Assembly: GCA_017651645.1 (NCBI GenBank) | Contig: JAGCCO010000018.1 | Coordinates: forward strand, 1 to 64,000 | From: Bacteroidales bacterium | GTDB taxonomy: Bacteria; Bacteroidota; Bacteroidia; Bacteroidales; F082 | Direction: 5' to 3' | DNA: 64,000 bases | The notes under the pieces: generated by a model | What the model saw: the letters and a program-made list of their open reading frames with translations, nothing else | Database searches by the model: none | What the model was told of the DNA's origin: nothing | Made by a program: the position numbers and the translations under genes | In this document: piece after piece, positions 43,048 through 50,102 of the stretch | How positions within the stretch are numbered: position 1 is the stretch's first letter | Layout of the letters: each line of letters starts with the position of its first letter

Positions 43048-46000
43048 TTATTCCTTGACAAACCTTCTGGCCTCCGAAGCCTTGTCATTCGTCAGGCGGA
43101 TGAAATAGATGCCTGGGTTCAGGTCGGAGGTATGGATTTCCACCTTGTTGGCGCAGTCCTTATGGCTGTAGACCAGCGCGCCCATGAGGTTGTAGATCTC
43201 CACGGTGCCGATGGCTTCCTTGGCCTCAACAATCAGCACGTCTTTGACCGGGTTGGGGTAGATGACCACCGAGTTGCCCGACTGTTCACCAACGCCTTGG
43301 GTGTACATGAGGTTGGCCATGAGGTTGCGGTTGGCCGTGGCGGTGAAGGTGTACTCTTGATCTTCTGAGACCACTTCGCCGTTTTCAGTCCAGTTTTGGA
43401 AGGCATAGTCCTCGTTGGTTTCGACAAACAGGGTCACGCGATCACCGTATTGATAGGTGCCGCTACCGGTGATTGTACCACCTGCGGCCGGGTTGACGAT
43501 GGCTTCGATCTCGAAGCTTTGCAGGCTGAAGTTGGCTGTCAGGTTGCGGCCGTTCGTGACGGTGAAGGTGTAGCTGGCCTCTGAGGAGACGGCATTGCCG
43601 TTTTCAGTCCAGTTGACGAAATCGTATCCGGTGGCAGGCGTAGCGGTCACGGTGCACGACGAGCCGTAGGAATAGGTGCCGTTACCGGTCGTGGTGCCGC
43701 CGTTGCTCGGGTTGGCGTTGGTGGCGATGTAATAGGTCTGGGCTTGGAACTGTGCCACGTATGTCGCCGACTCAGTCACAGTGAAGGTGTAGGTCGGGTT
43801 GGTACTGACTTGAGTGCCGTTCTTGGTCCAACGGACGAAGTTGAAACCTGTGGCCGCTGTGGCGGTTAAAGTGCAACTTTGGCCGTAGTTGTAAGTGCCG
43901 CCGCCAGTGACGGTGCCGCCATTGGTCGGGTTGGCTGTGGCCGTGATGGTGTAGGTCTGGGCTTGGAAGTTGGCGACCAAGGTGCGGTTGCCGGTCACGG
44001 TGAATGTATAACTAGCCGAGGTGGAGACCACGTTACCGTTTTCGGTCCAGTTGGTGAAGGAATAACCGCTGTTGGCTGTGGCTGTGACCGTGCAGGATTG
44101 GCCTTGGTTGTAGGTGCCGCCGCCTGTGACGCTGCCACCGTTGGTCGGGTTGGCCGACACGGTGATGGTATAGCTCTGCGGCTGAGCTTGGAAGTTGGCC
44201 ACCAAGGTGCGGTTACCATTCACAGTGAAGGTGTAGCTGGCCTGGGTGGAGACCACGCTGCCGTTCTCGGTCCAGTTGGTGAAGGTGAAACCGGCATTGG
44301 CAGTGGCCGTGACGGTGCACGACTGGCCTTGGTTATAGGTGCCACCGCCCGTGACAGTGCCGCCATTGGTCGGGTTGGCCGAAACGTTGATGTTGTAAGT
44401 CTGAGTGCCGCCACCCACGCTAATGTCTTGGATGTAAGGTTGACGTTGTGGCTTGGTGACCACGATGTGCACTTGTCCCGAACCGATGCCACTCACAGGC
44501 ACGTTGACTGTACCCGAAGCTGGCACCAAGGCAGCGCCTTTCAGGACGTTGTTTTGCGAGATGCCGACATACGAACCAGCTTCAGCACTCACCGTGAAGG
44601 AGGTGGCTCCTGACGGGATGGTGCTGGCATGGTTGACGCTGTTGGGAGTGGGATTCACGCGGTAAGGCATGATGGAACCGTCGCCAAGCACATGGTAGGC
44701 CTGCCAATAGTACAAGGGGGTGGTACTGCTCTGATAGTTGCCTGCGGCGGCATAGCAGACCGCGATGTTACCGAGGAAGGTGATGGAAGAGACTGTGTGG
44801 TAGGTATCATCCATCCAAATGCCGTCGTAAACGCCCGTGGCACTGTTTTGCTGGGTAGGGGTCTGGTTCATGACCGTCGTGGCACCTACGCCGAAATAAT
44901 AGTCCTCATACCAATAGGTGACTGGGCAGGAGCCGATGTAGGAGTAGGCGGCTTTATTCTCGCCACGGAGCATGGCCTCGCCAAAGCAGGGTTGGCTATA
45001 ACCGAAGTTGCCCGTCAGGCAGCAGTTACCCATAGCCAAGAAATACTTGTTGGCGTTGGTCAAGGCATTCACATTGGAAACCGTAAAAGATGGGTCAGAC
45101 CAGCTGGTCTCGGCACCGTGAGCCGTGTAGTTGATAAAGCCGATACCAGTGTTCAAGGCGTTGTAGCAGCCTGGGTATTGGCTTTGGTTAAGGTGAGCAT
45201 TCACTGTGGTGAAGCCGTGGGCCGTATTATAATAATAGGTGGTGGCGTAGTTGATTGTGGGTTGTGCGATGCGCGGGTTCCAGTAGCTGTCCCAACCAGC
45301 GATGAGCGTCACGTTGTTCAGGTAGCTCGGGTCGGGCATGGTATATTGCTCGTATTGCAGGATCTTGTTGACGATGGCAGTGACTTGGTTGGTGTTCTCG
45401 GCCGACATGCGGCTGTAGAACATGTCGGGGAAATAGTCGCCATCGATGGATCCATAGTATAAGTCAGTCACTTTTTGGGTGGTAGTGCCACTGGTTTTTC
45501 CTGGGATTTGTCCCGTGTCGCCTACAAGAATGACGAAAGTCGGCGTTGCGCCTTGACTGACGCCTGTGTTGTAAAGGTTCTGCACATAAGACTGAATGGC
45601 GTTATAGTTGCCGCCTGCTTGTGCAGTGGTCACCACATTCACGTCAAAGCCTTTTTGAATCTTCCAGTTAATCCAAGGTTGCAAGGCTGAGATGTAGTTT
45701 TCAGGTGTGATGACAATCATGTGGACGGGATAAGCCATCAGGTCCGGGTGGTCGTCGTACACGTCAAGGATCTGACGGTAGTTGAACATCTGCTTGTAGA
45801 CGATGTCAAAATAAGGGCTGTAGGTGTTGAGTAACATGCGCTCAGTCTCGGCACGGTCGGCGCCGTCGAAGCTGACTTCCACCTCAATGTCGTTGAACAT
45901 GCGTAAGGTGTTGGAAGCGGGGTTGTAGCTCACTGGGTTGATGACCAACGAGCCGATGCGGATGCCGCGCATGGTGCCTTGCACCTCGATGCTGACTTCG

Positions 46001-46458
46001 GGCATCGTGGCGAGGCTGCGGGTCTGATAGGCAGCGGCGTTGTAGACAAACTCGACATCATCAAGATTCTGGTCCTTACGGACAGAAGGCTGATGCGGCA
46101 GGATGGTGCCGATGCCAAAGTCGGAGAGGCGGTAATCAGTTGTCGTGTAACTGATTACGTTGACATGCGGTGTGGCGCCGAAAGGTACGGCCAGCAGCTG
46201 GTGCGAGGCGGGCAGTTCGGGTGTGCCGATTTCGCCCGAGGCGTATGTGCCTTCGATGGCGATTTCAGAGAAGGTGCCTCTTTCGGTAGAGATTTCGATG
46301 CTCTCGATGGAGCCATAGCTGAACAGGGCGCGAAGGCTCGTGAACTCGCTCTTCGTGATTTCAGCTTTCGTTTCGTGGCGCAAGTCAATGCGGCCGTTCT
46401 GGGCCAAGGCAAACATGGTGCTCATGACCAGAACAAAGAAAATTGATAGTTTTTTCAT
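43048..46458 (-). CDS. Gingipain-like C25 cysteine peptidase with repeats and T9SS signal
   Basis: An exported peptidase of 1136 residues. Signal peptide MKKLSIFFVLVMSTMFALAQ; propeptide-like region to about 235; C25 catalytic domain about 240-610. The catalytic pair is His447 in NYTAHGAETSW and Cys480 in MGNCCLTGNFGYSQPCFGEA; the 33-residue spacing equals that of RgpB (211/244). An Ig-like domain follows (about 615-680), then five tandem InlB-type beta repeats (686-1052), then a T9SS type A domain (1066-1136, VVIYPNPVKDVLIVEA). The repeats separate enzyme from anchor, probably as a stalk. The gene begins 40 bp after higA with no promoter box, so it may be read from the higBA promoter. Cleavage specificity cannot be told. 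Confidence 0.92.
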   Translation of the reverse strand: MKKLSIFFVLVMSTMFALAQNGRIDLRHETKAEITKSEFTSLRALFSYGSIESIEISTERGTFSEIAIEGTYASGEIGTPELPASHQLLAVPFGATPHVNVISYTTTDYRLSDFGIGTILPHQPSVRKDQNLDDVEFVYNAAAYQTRSLATMPEVSIEVQGTMRGIRIGSLVINPVSYNPASNTLRMFNDIEVEVSFDGADRAETERMLLNTYSPYFDIVYKQMFNYRQILDVYDDHPDLMAYPVHMIVITPENYISALQPWINWKIQKGFDVNVVTTAQAGGNYNAIQSYVQNLYNTGVSQGATPTFVILVGDTGQIPGKTSGTTTQKVTDLYYGSIDGDYFPDMFYSRMSAENTNQVTAIVNKILQYEQYTMPDPSYLNNVTLIAGWDSYWNPRIAQPTINYATTYYYNTAHGFTTVNAHLNQSQYPGCYNALNTGIGFINYTAHGAETSWSDPSFTVSNVNALTNANKYFLAMGNCCLTGNFGYSQPCFGEAMLRGENKAAYSYIGSCPVTYWYEDYYFGVGATTVMNQTPTQQNSATGVYDGIWMDDTYHTVSSITFLGNIAVCYAAAGNYQSSTTPLYYWQAYHVLGDGSIMPYRVNPTPNSVNHASTIPSGATSFTVSAEAGSYVGISQNNVLKGAALVPASGTVNVPVSGIGSGQVHIVVTKPQRQPYIQDISVGGGTQTYNINVSANPTNGGTVTGGGTYNQGQSCTVTATANAGFTFTNWTENGSVVSTQASYTFTVNGNRTLVANFQAQPQSYTITVSANPTNGGSVTGGGTYNQGQSCTVTATANSGYSFTNWTENGNVVSTSASYTFTVTGNRTLVANFQAQTYTITATANPTNGGTVTGGGTYNYGQSCTLTATAATGFNFVRWTKNGTQVSTNPTYTFTVTESATYVAQFQAQTYYIATNANPSNGGTTTGNGTYSYGSSCTVTATPATGYDFVNWTENGNAVSSEASYTFTVTNGRNLTANFSLQSFEIEAIVNPAAGGTITGSGTYQYGDRVTLFVETNEDYAFQNWTENGEVVSEDQEYTFTATANRNLMANLMYTQGVGEQSGNSVVIYPNPVKDVLIVEAKEAIGTVEIYNLMGALVYSHKDCANKVEIHTSDLNPGIYFIRLTNDKASEARRFVKE
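43303..44403 (-). repeat. Five tandem 73-residue InlB-type repeats inside the C25 gene
   Basis: Units at residues 686-759, 762-834, 835-907, 908-980 and 981-1052 share ANPTNGGTVTGGGTYNQGQS, NWTENG and YTFTV blocks. Units 1 and 2 are nearly identical in protein and close in DNA, while unit 5 is most diverged, suggesting recent duplication at the enzyme-proximal end. Confidence 0.85.
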
Positions 46459-46498
46459 GTATTTTTGATTTTATATGTTTGATTATCAATATTATATA

Positions 46499-46843
46499 TT
46501 AAAATACTGCTGCGATTTTTCTAATATTATTCAGCCTCATAATGAGTTTTGGATTTCTCTTCGCGGTTTGCATGTCATAATCGGCCTGCATCCGAATTAA
46601 AAACTCCGCATCAATGTCAATTGCTTTCCCAATAAGCAAGGCGTAATCTGTTGTGAGGGCCCGTTTCCCGTTAAGCACCTCATTCAGAACAGAATAGGCA
46701 ATGCCTGTTGTTTCTGCCAATTTGCGTTGCGAAATGCCTCTAAACCCCAACTCATCCTTAATGACATCACCTGGATGGGTGGCCTCAAATGGGGTCAAGT
46801 TATTGGCAATCATTTTGTCGTCTATTCCTTCAACGTGTATCAT
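46499..46843 (-). CDS. higA: HigA-like HTH antitoxin (second copy)
   Basis: A 114-residue XRE-type antitoxin homologous to the one at 14181: both have THPGDVIK(E/D)EL, RGISQ(K/R)K and LNE(I/V)LNGKR. This copy has a longer N-terminus (MIHVEGIDDKMIANNLTPFE); an alternative start at the internal MIANN (46813) is possible. Unlike the first copy it has no Shine-Dalgarno sequence; only five bases separate the toxin stop and this ATG, so translation probably depends on re-initiation. The C25 peptidase gene follows after 40 bp. Confidence 0.87.
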   Translation of the reverse strand: MIHVEGIDDKMIANNLTPFEATHPGDVIKDELGFRGISQRKLAETTGIAYSVLNEVLNGKRALTTDYALLIGKAIDIDAEFLIRMQADYDMQTAKRNPKLIMRLNNIRKIAAVF

Positions 46844-46848
46844 TTCAG

Positions 46849-47166
46849 TTATTGATAATGGTTTGTCAAATCAATGATGTTGCAAATGGTAGCTATGGTT
46901 TGTTCTCCTTCTGTTCCCTCAATGAATTCTACCCGATATTTATCGTTGACCCGTACTGAGGAAACTCCTTTTTTATCGCCCATAAGTTGCTCGTAATGAA
47001 GTCCGCCTAACCGCTTCAAATCGTCAATGTTTCCGGCATTCTTCATTATGTTGATAACCTTGATGTATCTCGAAACAATATCGGGCTGAAACCGATAATG
47101 CTTGTTTGTCGTTTTGCCATTGACATACAATTCCTCAAGGTATTCTTTGTCAAATATCACAACCAT
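46849..47166 (-). CDS. higB: HigB-like (RelE superfamily) toxin (second copy)
   Basis: A 105-residue homologue of the toxin at 13857, with FDKEYLEELYVNGKTTNKHY near the start, MGDKKGVSSVRVNDKYRVEF in the core and DLTNHYQ at the end. The expected activity is ribosome-dependent mRNA cleavage. The start was chosen at the ATG giving MVVIFDKEYL; a start ten codons upstream would lie before the -7 box. With that box ending 8 bp before the ATG, the mRNA leader would be only a few bases or absent. Confidence 0.85.
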   Translation of the reverse strand: MVVIFDKEYLEELYVNGKTTNKHYRFQPDIVSRYIKVINIMKNAGNIDDLKRLGGLHYEQLMGDKKGVSSVRVNDKYRVEFIEGTEGEQTIATICNIIDLTNHYQ

Positions 47167-47174
47167 AGCGACTG

Positions 47175-47182
47175 CAAAGATA
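47175..47182 (-). promoter_or_regulatory. -7 promoter box (TATCTTTG) of the second higBA pair
   Basis: Minus-strand TATCTTTGCAG directly before the toxin gene, with the palindromic operator 15 bp upstream. Confidence 0.6.
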
Positions 47183-47196
47183 CGAATAGTTTTCAA

Positions 47197-47218
47197 ATAT
47201 TCGCAAATTTGAGAATAT
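47197..47218. promoter_or_regulatory. Palindromic operator candidate of the second higBA pair
   Basis: A 22-base palindrome, symmetric at 20 of 22 positions, with core CAAATTTG between ATATTC and GAATAT arms. It covers the expected -33 region of the higBA promoter, so HigA binding would block transcription. It does not resemble the TTCACTA/TAGTGAA site of the first pair, suggesting that the two modules are insulated. Confidence 0.6.
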
Positions 47219-47264
47219 TTTCCGATTTTTTCATCTTTTTGTGTTCGGTTTCAACAATTATTCA

Positions 47265-47272
47265 TACTTTTG
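47265..47272 (+). promoter_or_regulatory. -7 promoter box (TACTTTTG) for the AbrB operon
   Basis: TACTTTTGCAG lies 44 bp before the ATG at 47317. A TTTG at 47238 is a possible -33 element, but its 23-bp spacer is long. Confidence 0.55.
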
Positions 47273-47316
47273 CAGCAAAATATGAATTTTCATACAAATC
47301 ATAAAATTCAATCATT

Positions 47317-47520
47317 ATGGAAACAGAAAACGGAAAATACATTTTTGGTGTAGTGAAAGTGGGCGATAGGGGACAAATCGTCATTCCCAAGGAGGCTCGC
47401 GAGGTTTACGACATTAAGGCGGGCGATAGCCTGCTCGTGTTAGGTGACTCAAAAGGCATGGCCGTGTTGAAGACCGAGATTTTTCAAGACAAAATTGATG
47501 AAATGTTAGGAGGCAATTGA
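47317..47520 (+). CDS. AbrB/MazE-type transcriptional regulator
   Basis: A 67-residue SpoVT/AbrB swapped-hairpin DNA-binding protein: VKVGDRGQIVIPKEAREVYD and IKAGDSLLVLGDSKGMAVLK match the family's two halves. Such proteins act as dimeric repressors and may autoregulate. No MazF-like toxin follows. Instead a membrane acyltransferase begins 2 bp after its stop, so a regulator of this operon is more likely than an antitoxin. Confidence 0.85.
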   Translation: METENGKYIFGVVKVGDRGQIVIPKEAREVYDIKAGDSLLVLGDSKGMAVLKTEIFQDKIDEMLGGN

Positions 47521-47522
47521 CT

Positions 47523-48641
47523 ATGGAACGAAAACACTGGATTGACAATCTGCGCTGGGTGACGGTGCTCCTGGTGCTCTTTTATCATGTCATTTATTTC
47601 TACAACAACAAGGGCGTCTTCGGTGGTATCGGCGGTTTTGGCGAATACCCGGAATGTAAGCAATATCAGGATGTTGTGATGTATATCCTCTATCCTTGGT
47701 TTATGCCATTGTTGTTCCTGTTGGCAGGCGTCAGCGCCCGTTATGCGTTGCAAAAGCAATCGGCCAAGGAATGGTTTAAAGCCCGTACTCGTAAGCTGCT
47801 GGTGCCTGGCACGATAGGCCTATTCGTGTTTCACTGGATGGTGGGCTATTTCAATACCGTCGTGGCTTCCAGACAAGGCGTGTTCGATGGAATCCCTGCA
47901 GTGGTAAAGTACGTCATAATGGCCGTGAGCGGCATTGGTCCGCTATGGTTCATCCAGGTGCTGTGGTTGTTGTGCCTTGTGTTGTTACTGGTGCGTTTGA
48001 TAGACAAAAAAGACAGACTCTGGAATTGGTGCGGGAAGGCCAATCTCGTAGTCATCATTCTACTGGGTGTGCTGTTTTGGGCAGGCGAGCAGACGATGAT
48101 CAAGAATCCCCGCCCCGAAAGTTTGGACGGCCTTTTGAACTTGTATAAGCCACTCTTCTATCTTATACCCTTCCTGATGGGTTATTTCGTGTTCTCTCAT
48201 GACACGGTGCAGGAAAAGTTGGAGAAGGCCTGGATTCCGCTGTTGGCCTGTGCCGTCGTTGCAGGCGTGGTGCTGGTCGTCACCACCTTCGGTCAGGACA
48301 ACACTTCGCCGCAGTATTTGGGCAGCTGGCTCAACTGCCTCTATGGCTGGTTGATGTGTCTTGCGATGATGGCCTGGTTCAAAGGCCGGTTCAACCGTAC
48401 GGGAGCCTTCGCAGGCTATATGACGCGCTCCAGTTATGGTATCTATATAGTTCATTATCTGGTGATCGCCGCTTTGGGCTATATGATGAAAATGTACACC
48501 AATTTGGCACCTTGGATGATGTATGTCATCCTCTTCGTGGCGGTGATGCTGCTCTCGCCGGCGATTTACGAGCTGTTGAAACGGATTCCGTTTGTCAGAT
48601 GGTGCGTTTTGGGTATCAAAAAGGAGAAAAAAGATGAGTGA
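47523..48641 (+). CDS. Acyltransferase family 3 (OafA/OpgC-like) membrane protein
   Basis: An integral membrane O-acyltransferase of 372 residues with about ten helices. The start MERKHWIDNLRWVTVLLVLF has the family-typical Asp-Asn-Leu-Arg and is followed by YHVIYF with the presumed catalytic His. FLLAGVSARYALQ and RTRKLLVPGTIG are conserved. SSYGIYIVHYLVI is the typical late helix. The substrate is unknown (surface glycan or glucan modification is usual). Start ATG at 47523, 2 bp after the AbrB stop; the gene ends in an ATGAGTGA overlap with the alkD-like gene. Confidence 0.87.
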   Translation: MERKHWIDNLRWVTVLLVLFYHVIYFYNNKGVFGGIGGFGEYPECKQYQDVVMYILYPWFMPLLFLLAGVSARYALQKQSAKEWFKARTRKLLVPGTIGLFVFHWMVGYFNTVVASRQGVFDGIPAVVKYVIMAVSGIGPLWFIQVLWLLCLVLLLVRLIDKKDRLWNWCGKANLVVIILLGVLFWAGEQTMIKNPRPESLDGLLNLYKPLFYLIPFLMGYFVFSHDTVQEKLEKAWIPLLACAVVAGVVLVVTTFGQDNTSPQYLGSWLNCLYGWLMCLAMMAWFKGRFNRTGAFAGYMTRSSYGIYIVHYLVIAALGYMMKMYTNLAPWMMYVILFVAVMLLSPAIYELLKRIPFVRWCVLGIKKEKKDE

Positions 48642-49350
48642 TACGCTTTATAACGCAATTCTCGCAAAGCAAGACCCCACTCAAGTGGAAGGCCTTTCCC
48701 GTTTCTTCAAGACGGGCAAAGGTCAGTACGGCGAGGGCGACAAATTCTTGGGAATCAAAGTGCCCGTGACCCGCGAGGTGGTGAAGCAATGTTGGCAGAC
48801 GACCTCTTTTGATGACTTGGAGACTTGCATCCGCTCCGAGTACCACGAAATCCGTTTGGGTGCCCTGCTGATTTTGGTTCAGGTCTTCAAGCACGCCAAG
48901 AAAGACAAGGCTTTACAGCAACAATGCATTGACTTTTACTTGGCTCATACCGAGTTTATCAACAACTGGGACTTGGTCGACTTGTCATGCTACGAATTGC
49001 TAGGCACTTGGCTCTTGGACAAGGACAGAACCTTGCTTTACGACCTTGCCCGCGACGGCAAAACGATTTGGGAGCAACGCATCGGCATGGTGAGCACCAT
49101 GCAATTCATCCGTCATGGTCAATTGGATGATACTTATGCCATTGCAGACATCTTTTTAGCCAAGCCTCAGCCATTGCACGACCTGCTCCAAAAGGCCGTC
49201 GGATGGCTACTGCGTGAGGCAGGGAAACATGATGAGCAACGGTTGAAGGATTGGCTATCAACGCGATACACGACCATGCCGCGAACGATGTTAAGGTATG
49301 CAATAGAAAAGTTCACACCTGAAGAAAGAATAAAACTAATGAACGGGTAG
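48634..49350 (+). CDS. AlkD-like DNA alkylation repair protein
   Basis: A HEAT-repeat DNA glycosylase family member of 238 residues, expected to excise alkylated purines. Family blocks are visible: GDKFLGIKVPVTREVVKQCW, YHEIRLGALLILVQVFKHA, NNWDLVDLSCYELLGTWLLD and QKAVGWLLREAGKHDEQRLK. The Trp-Asp of NNWDLVD and the WLLRE motif fit the AlkD DNA-binding face. The start overlaps the acyltransferase gene by 8 bp and has a good AGGAG 7 bases upstream of the ATG. Confidence 0.9.
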   Translation: MSDTLYNAILAKQDPTQVEGLSRFFKTGKGQYGEGDKFLGIKVPVTREVVKQCWQTTSFDDLETCIRSEYHEIRLGALLILVQVFKHAKKDKALQQQCIDFYLAHTEFINNWDLVDLSCYELLGTWLLDKDRTLLYDLARDGKTIWEQRIGMVSTMQFIRHGQLDDTYAIADIFLAKPQPLHDLLQKAVGWLLREAGKHDEQRLKDWLSTRYTTMPRTMLRYAIEKFTPEERIKLMNG

Positions 49351-49362
49351 GAGATTCCCCTA

Positions 49363-50043
49363 ATGGATATTCAATTGAATTTCATCGAACAAGGCCAAGG
49401 CCAACCGCTGATTCTGCTTCACGGCAACGGCGAGAGCTGTGACTATTTTGAGCATCAGATACCGTGTTTTTCATCGGATTATCGTGTTATCGCCATTGAC
49501 ACACGTGGTCACGGAAAATCGCCAAGGGGTGAAAAGCCGTTCACTATCAAGCAGTTTGCCGAGGATTTACACGATTTCATGGACGAGAAAGGCATCGAAA
49601 AAGCCATCCTGCTCGGCTTCTCCGATGGTGGCAACATCGCCTTGACCTTTGCGCTGAAATATTCTGAAAGGGTGGAGAAGATGATTGTGGACGGTGCCAA
49701 CCTTTTCCCAAGTGGCGTGAAGCCTTTGTATCAATGGCCTATCGAGGTCGGCTACCGCGTTGCAAAGCTGTTTTCCAAGAAGTCCGAGCAAGCCAATCGA
49801 AACGCCGAGATGCTCGGCCTGATGGTCAACGAACCGCACATCGAGCCTTCAGAACTATCCCGCCTAACGATGCCTGTGATGGTCGTGGCTGGCACGAAAG
49901 ACATGATCAAAGAATCGCATACGCGTCTTATTTACAAGAGTTTACCCAACGCACAGTTGAACATCATCGAAGGAGACCATTTCGTGGCGAACAAAAATGC
50001 GGATGTATTTAATAAGGTAGTGGCTGCATTTTTAAGAAAATAA
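49363..50043 (+). CDS. Alpha/beta-hydrolase
   Basis: A cytosolic serine hydrolase of 226 residues. The oxyanion region is LLHGNGES. The nucleophile is Ser87 in GFSDGGN. The acid is probably the Asp in VVAGTKDMI and the base the His in EGDHFVA. RGHGKSPRG is the usual loop after strand 4. The substrate is unknown; small ester or C-C hydrolases are nearest. AGGAG overlaps the alkD-like stop 9 bases before the ATG, so this is the last gene of the AbrB operon. Confidence 0.88.
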   Translation: MDIQLNFIEQGQGQPLILLHGNGESCDYFEHQIPCFSSDYRVIAIDTRGHGKSPRGEKPFTIKQFAEDLHDFMDEKGIEKAILLGFSDGGNIALTFALKYSERVEKMIVDGANLFPSGVKPLYQWPIEVGYRVAKLFSKKSEQANRNAEMLGLMVNEPHIEPSELSRLTMPVMVVAGTKDMIKESHTRLIYKSLPNAQLNIIEGDHFVANKNADVFNKVVAAFLRK

Positions 50044-50046
50044 TAC

Positions 50047-50054
50047 TACATTTG
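50047..50054 (+). promoter_or_regulatory. -7 promoter box (TACATTTG) for the C10 peptidase gene
   Basis: TACATTTGCAG begins 3 bp after the hydrolase stop and 48 bp before the ATG at 50103. Confidence 0.55.
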
Positions 50055-50102
50055 CAGGCAATTCGGAGAATCAACGTAGTTAATTTGAAACATTGTCTGA
50101 AA

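Noticed and set aside
47317..47520. MazE antitoxin of a MazEF pair
   Set aside because: No MazF-sized gene follows; the next gene is a ten-helix acyltransferase.
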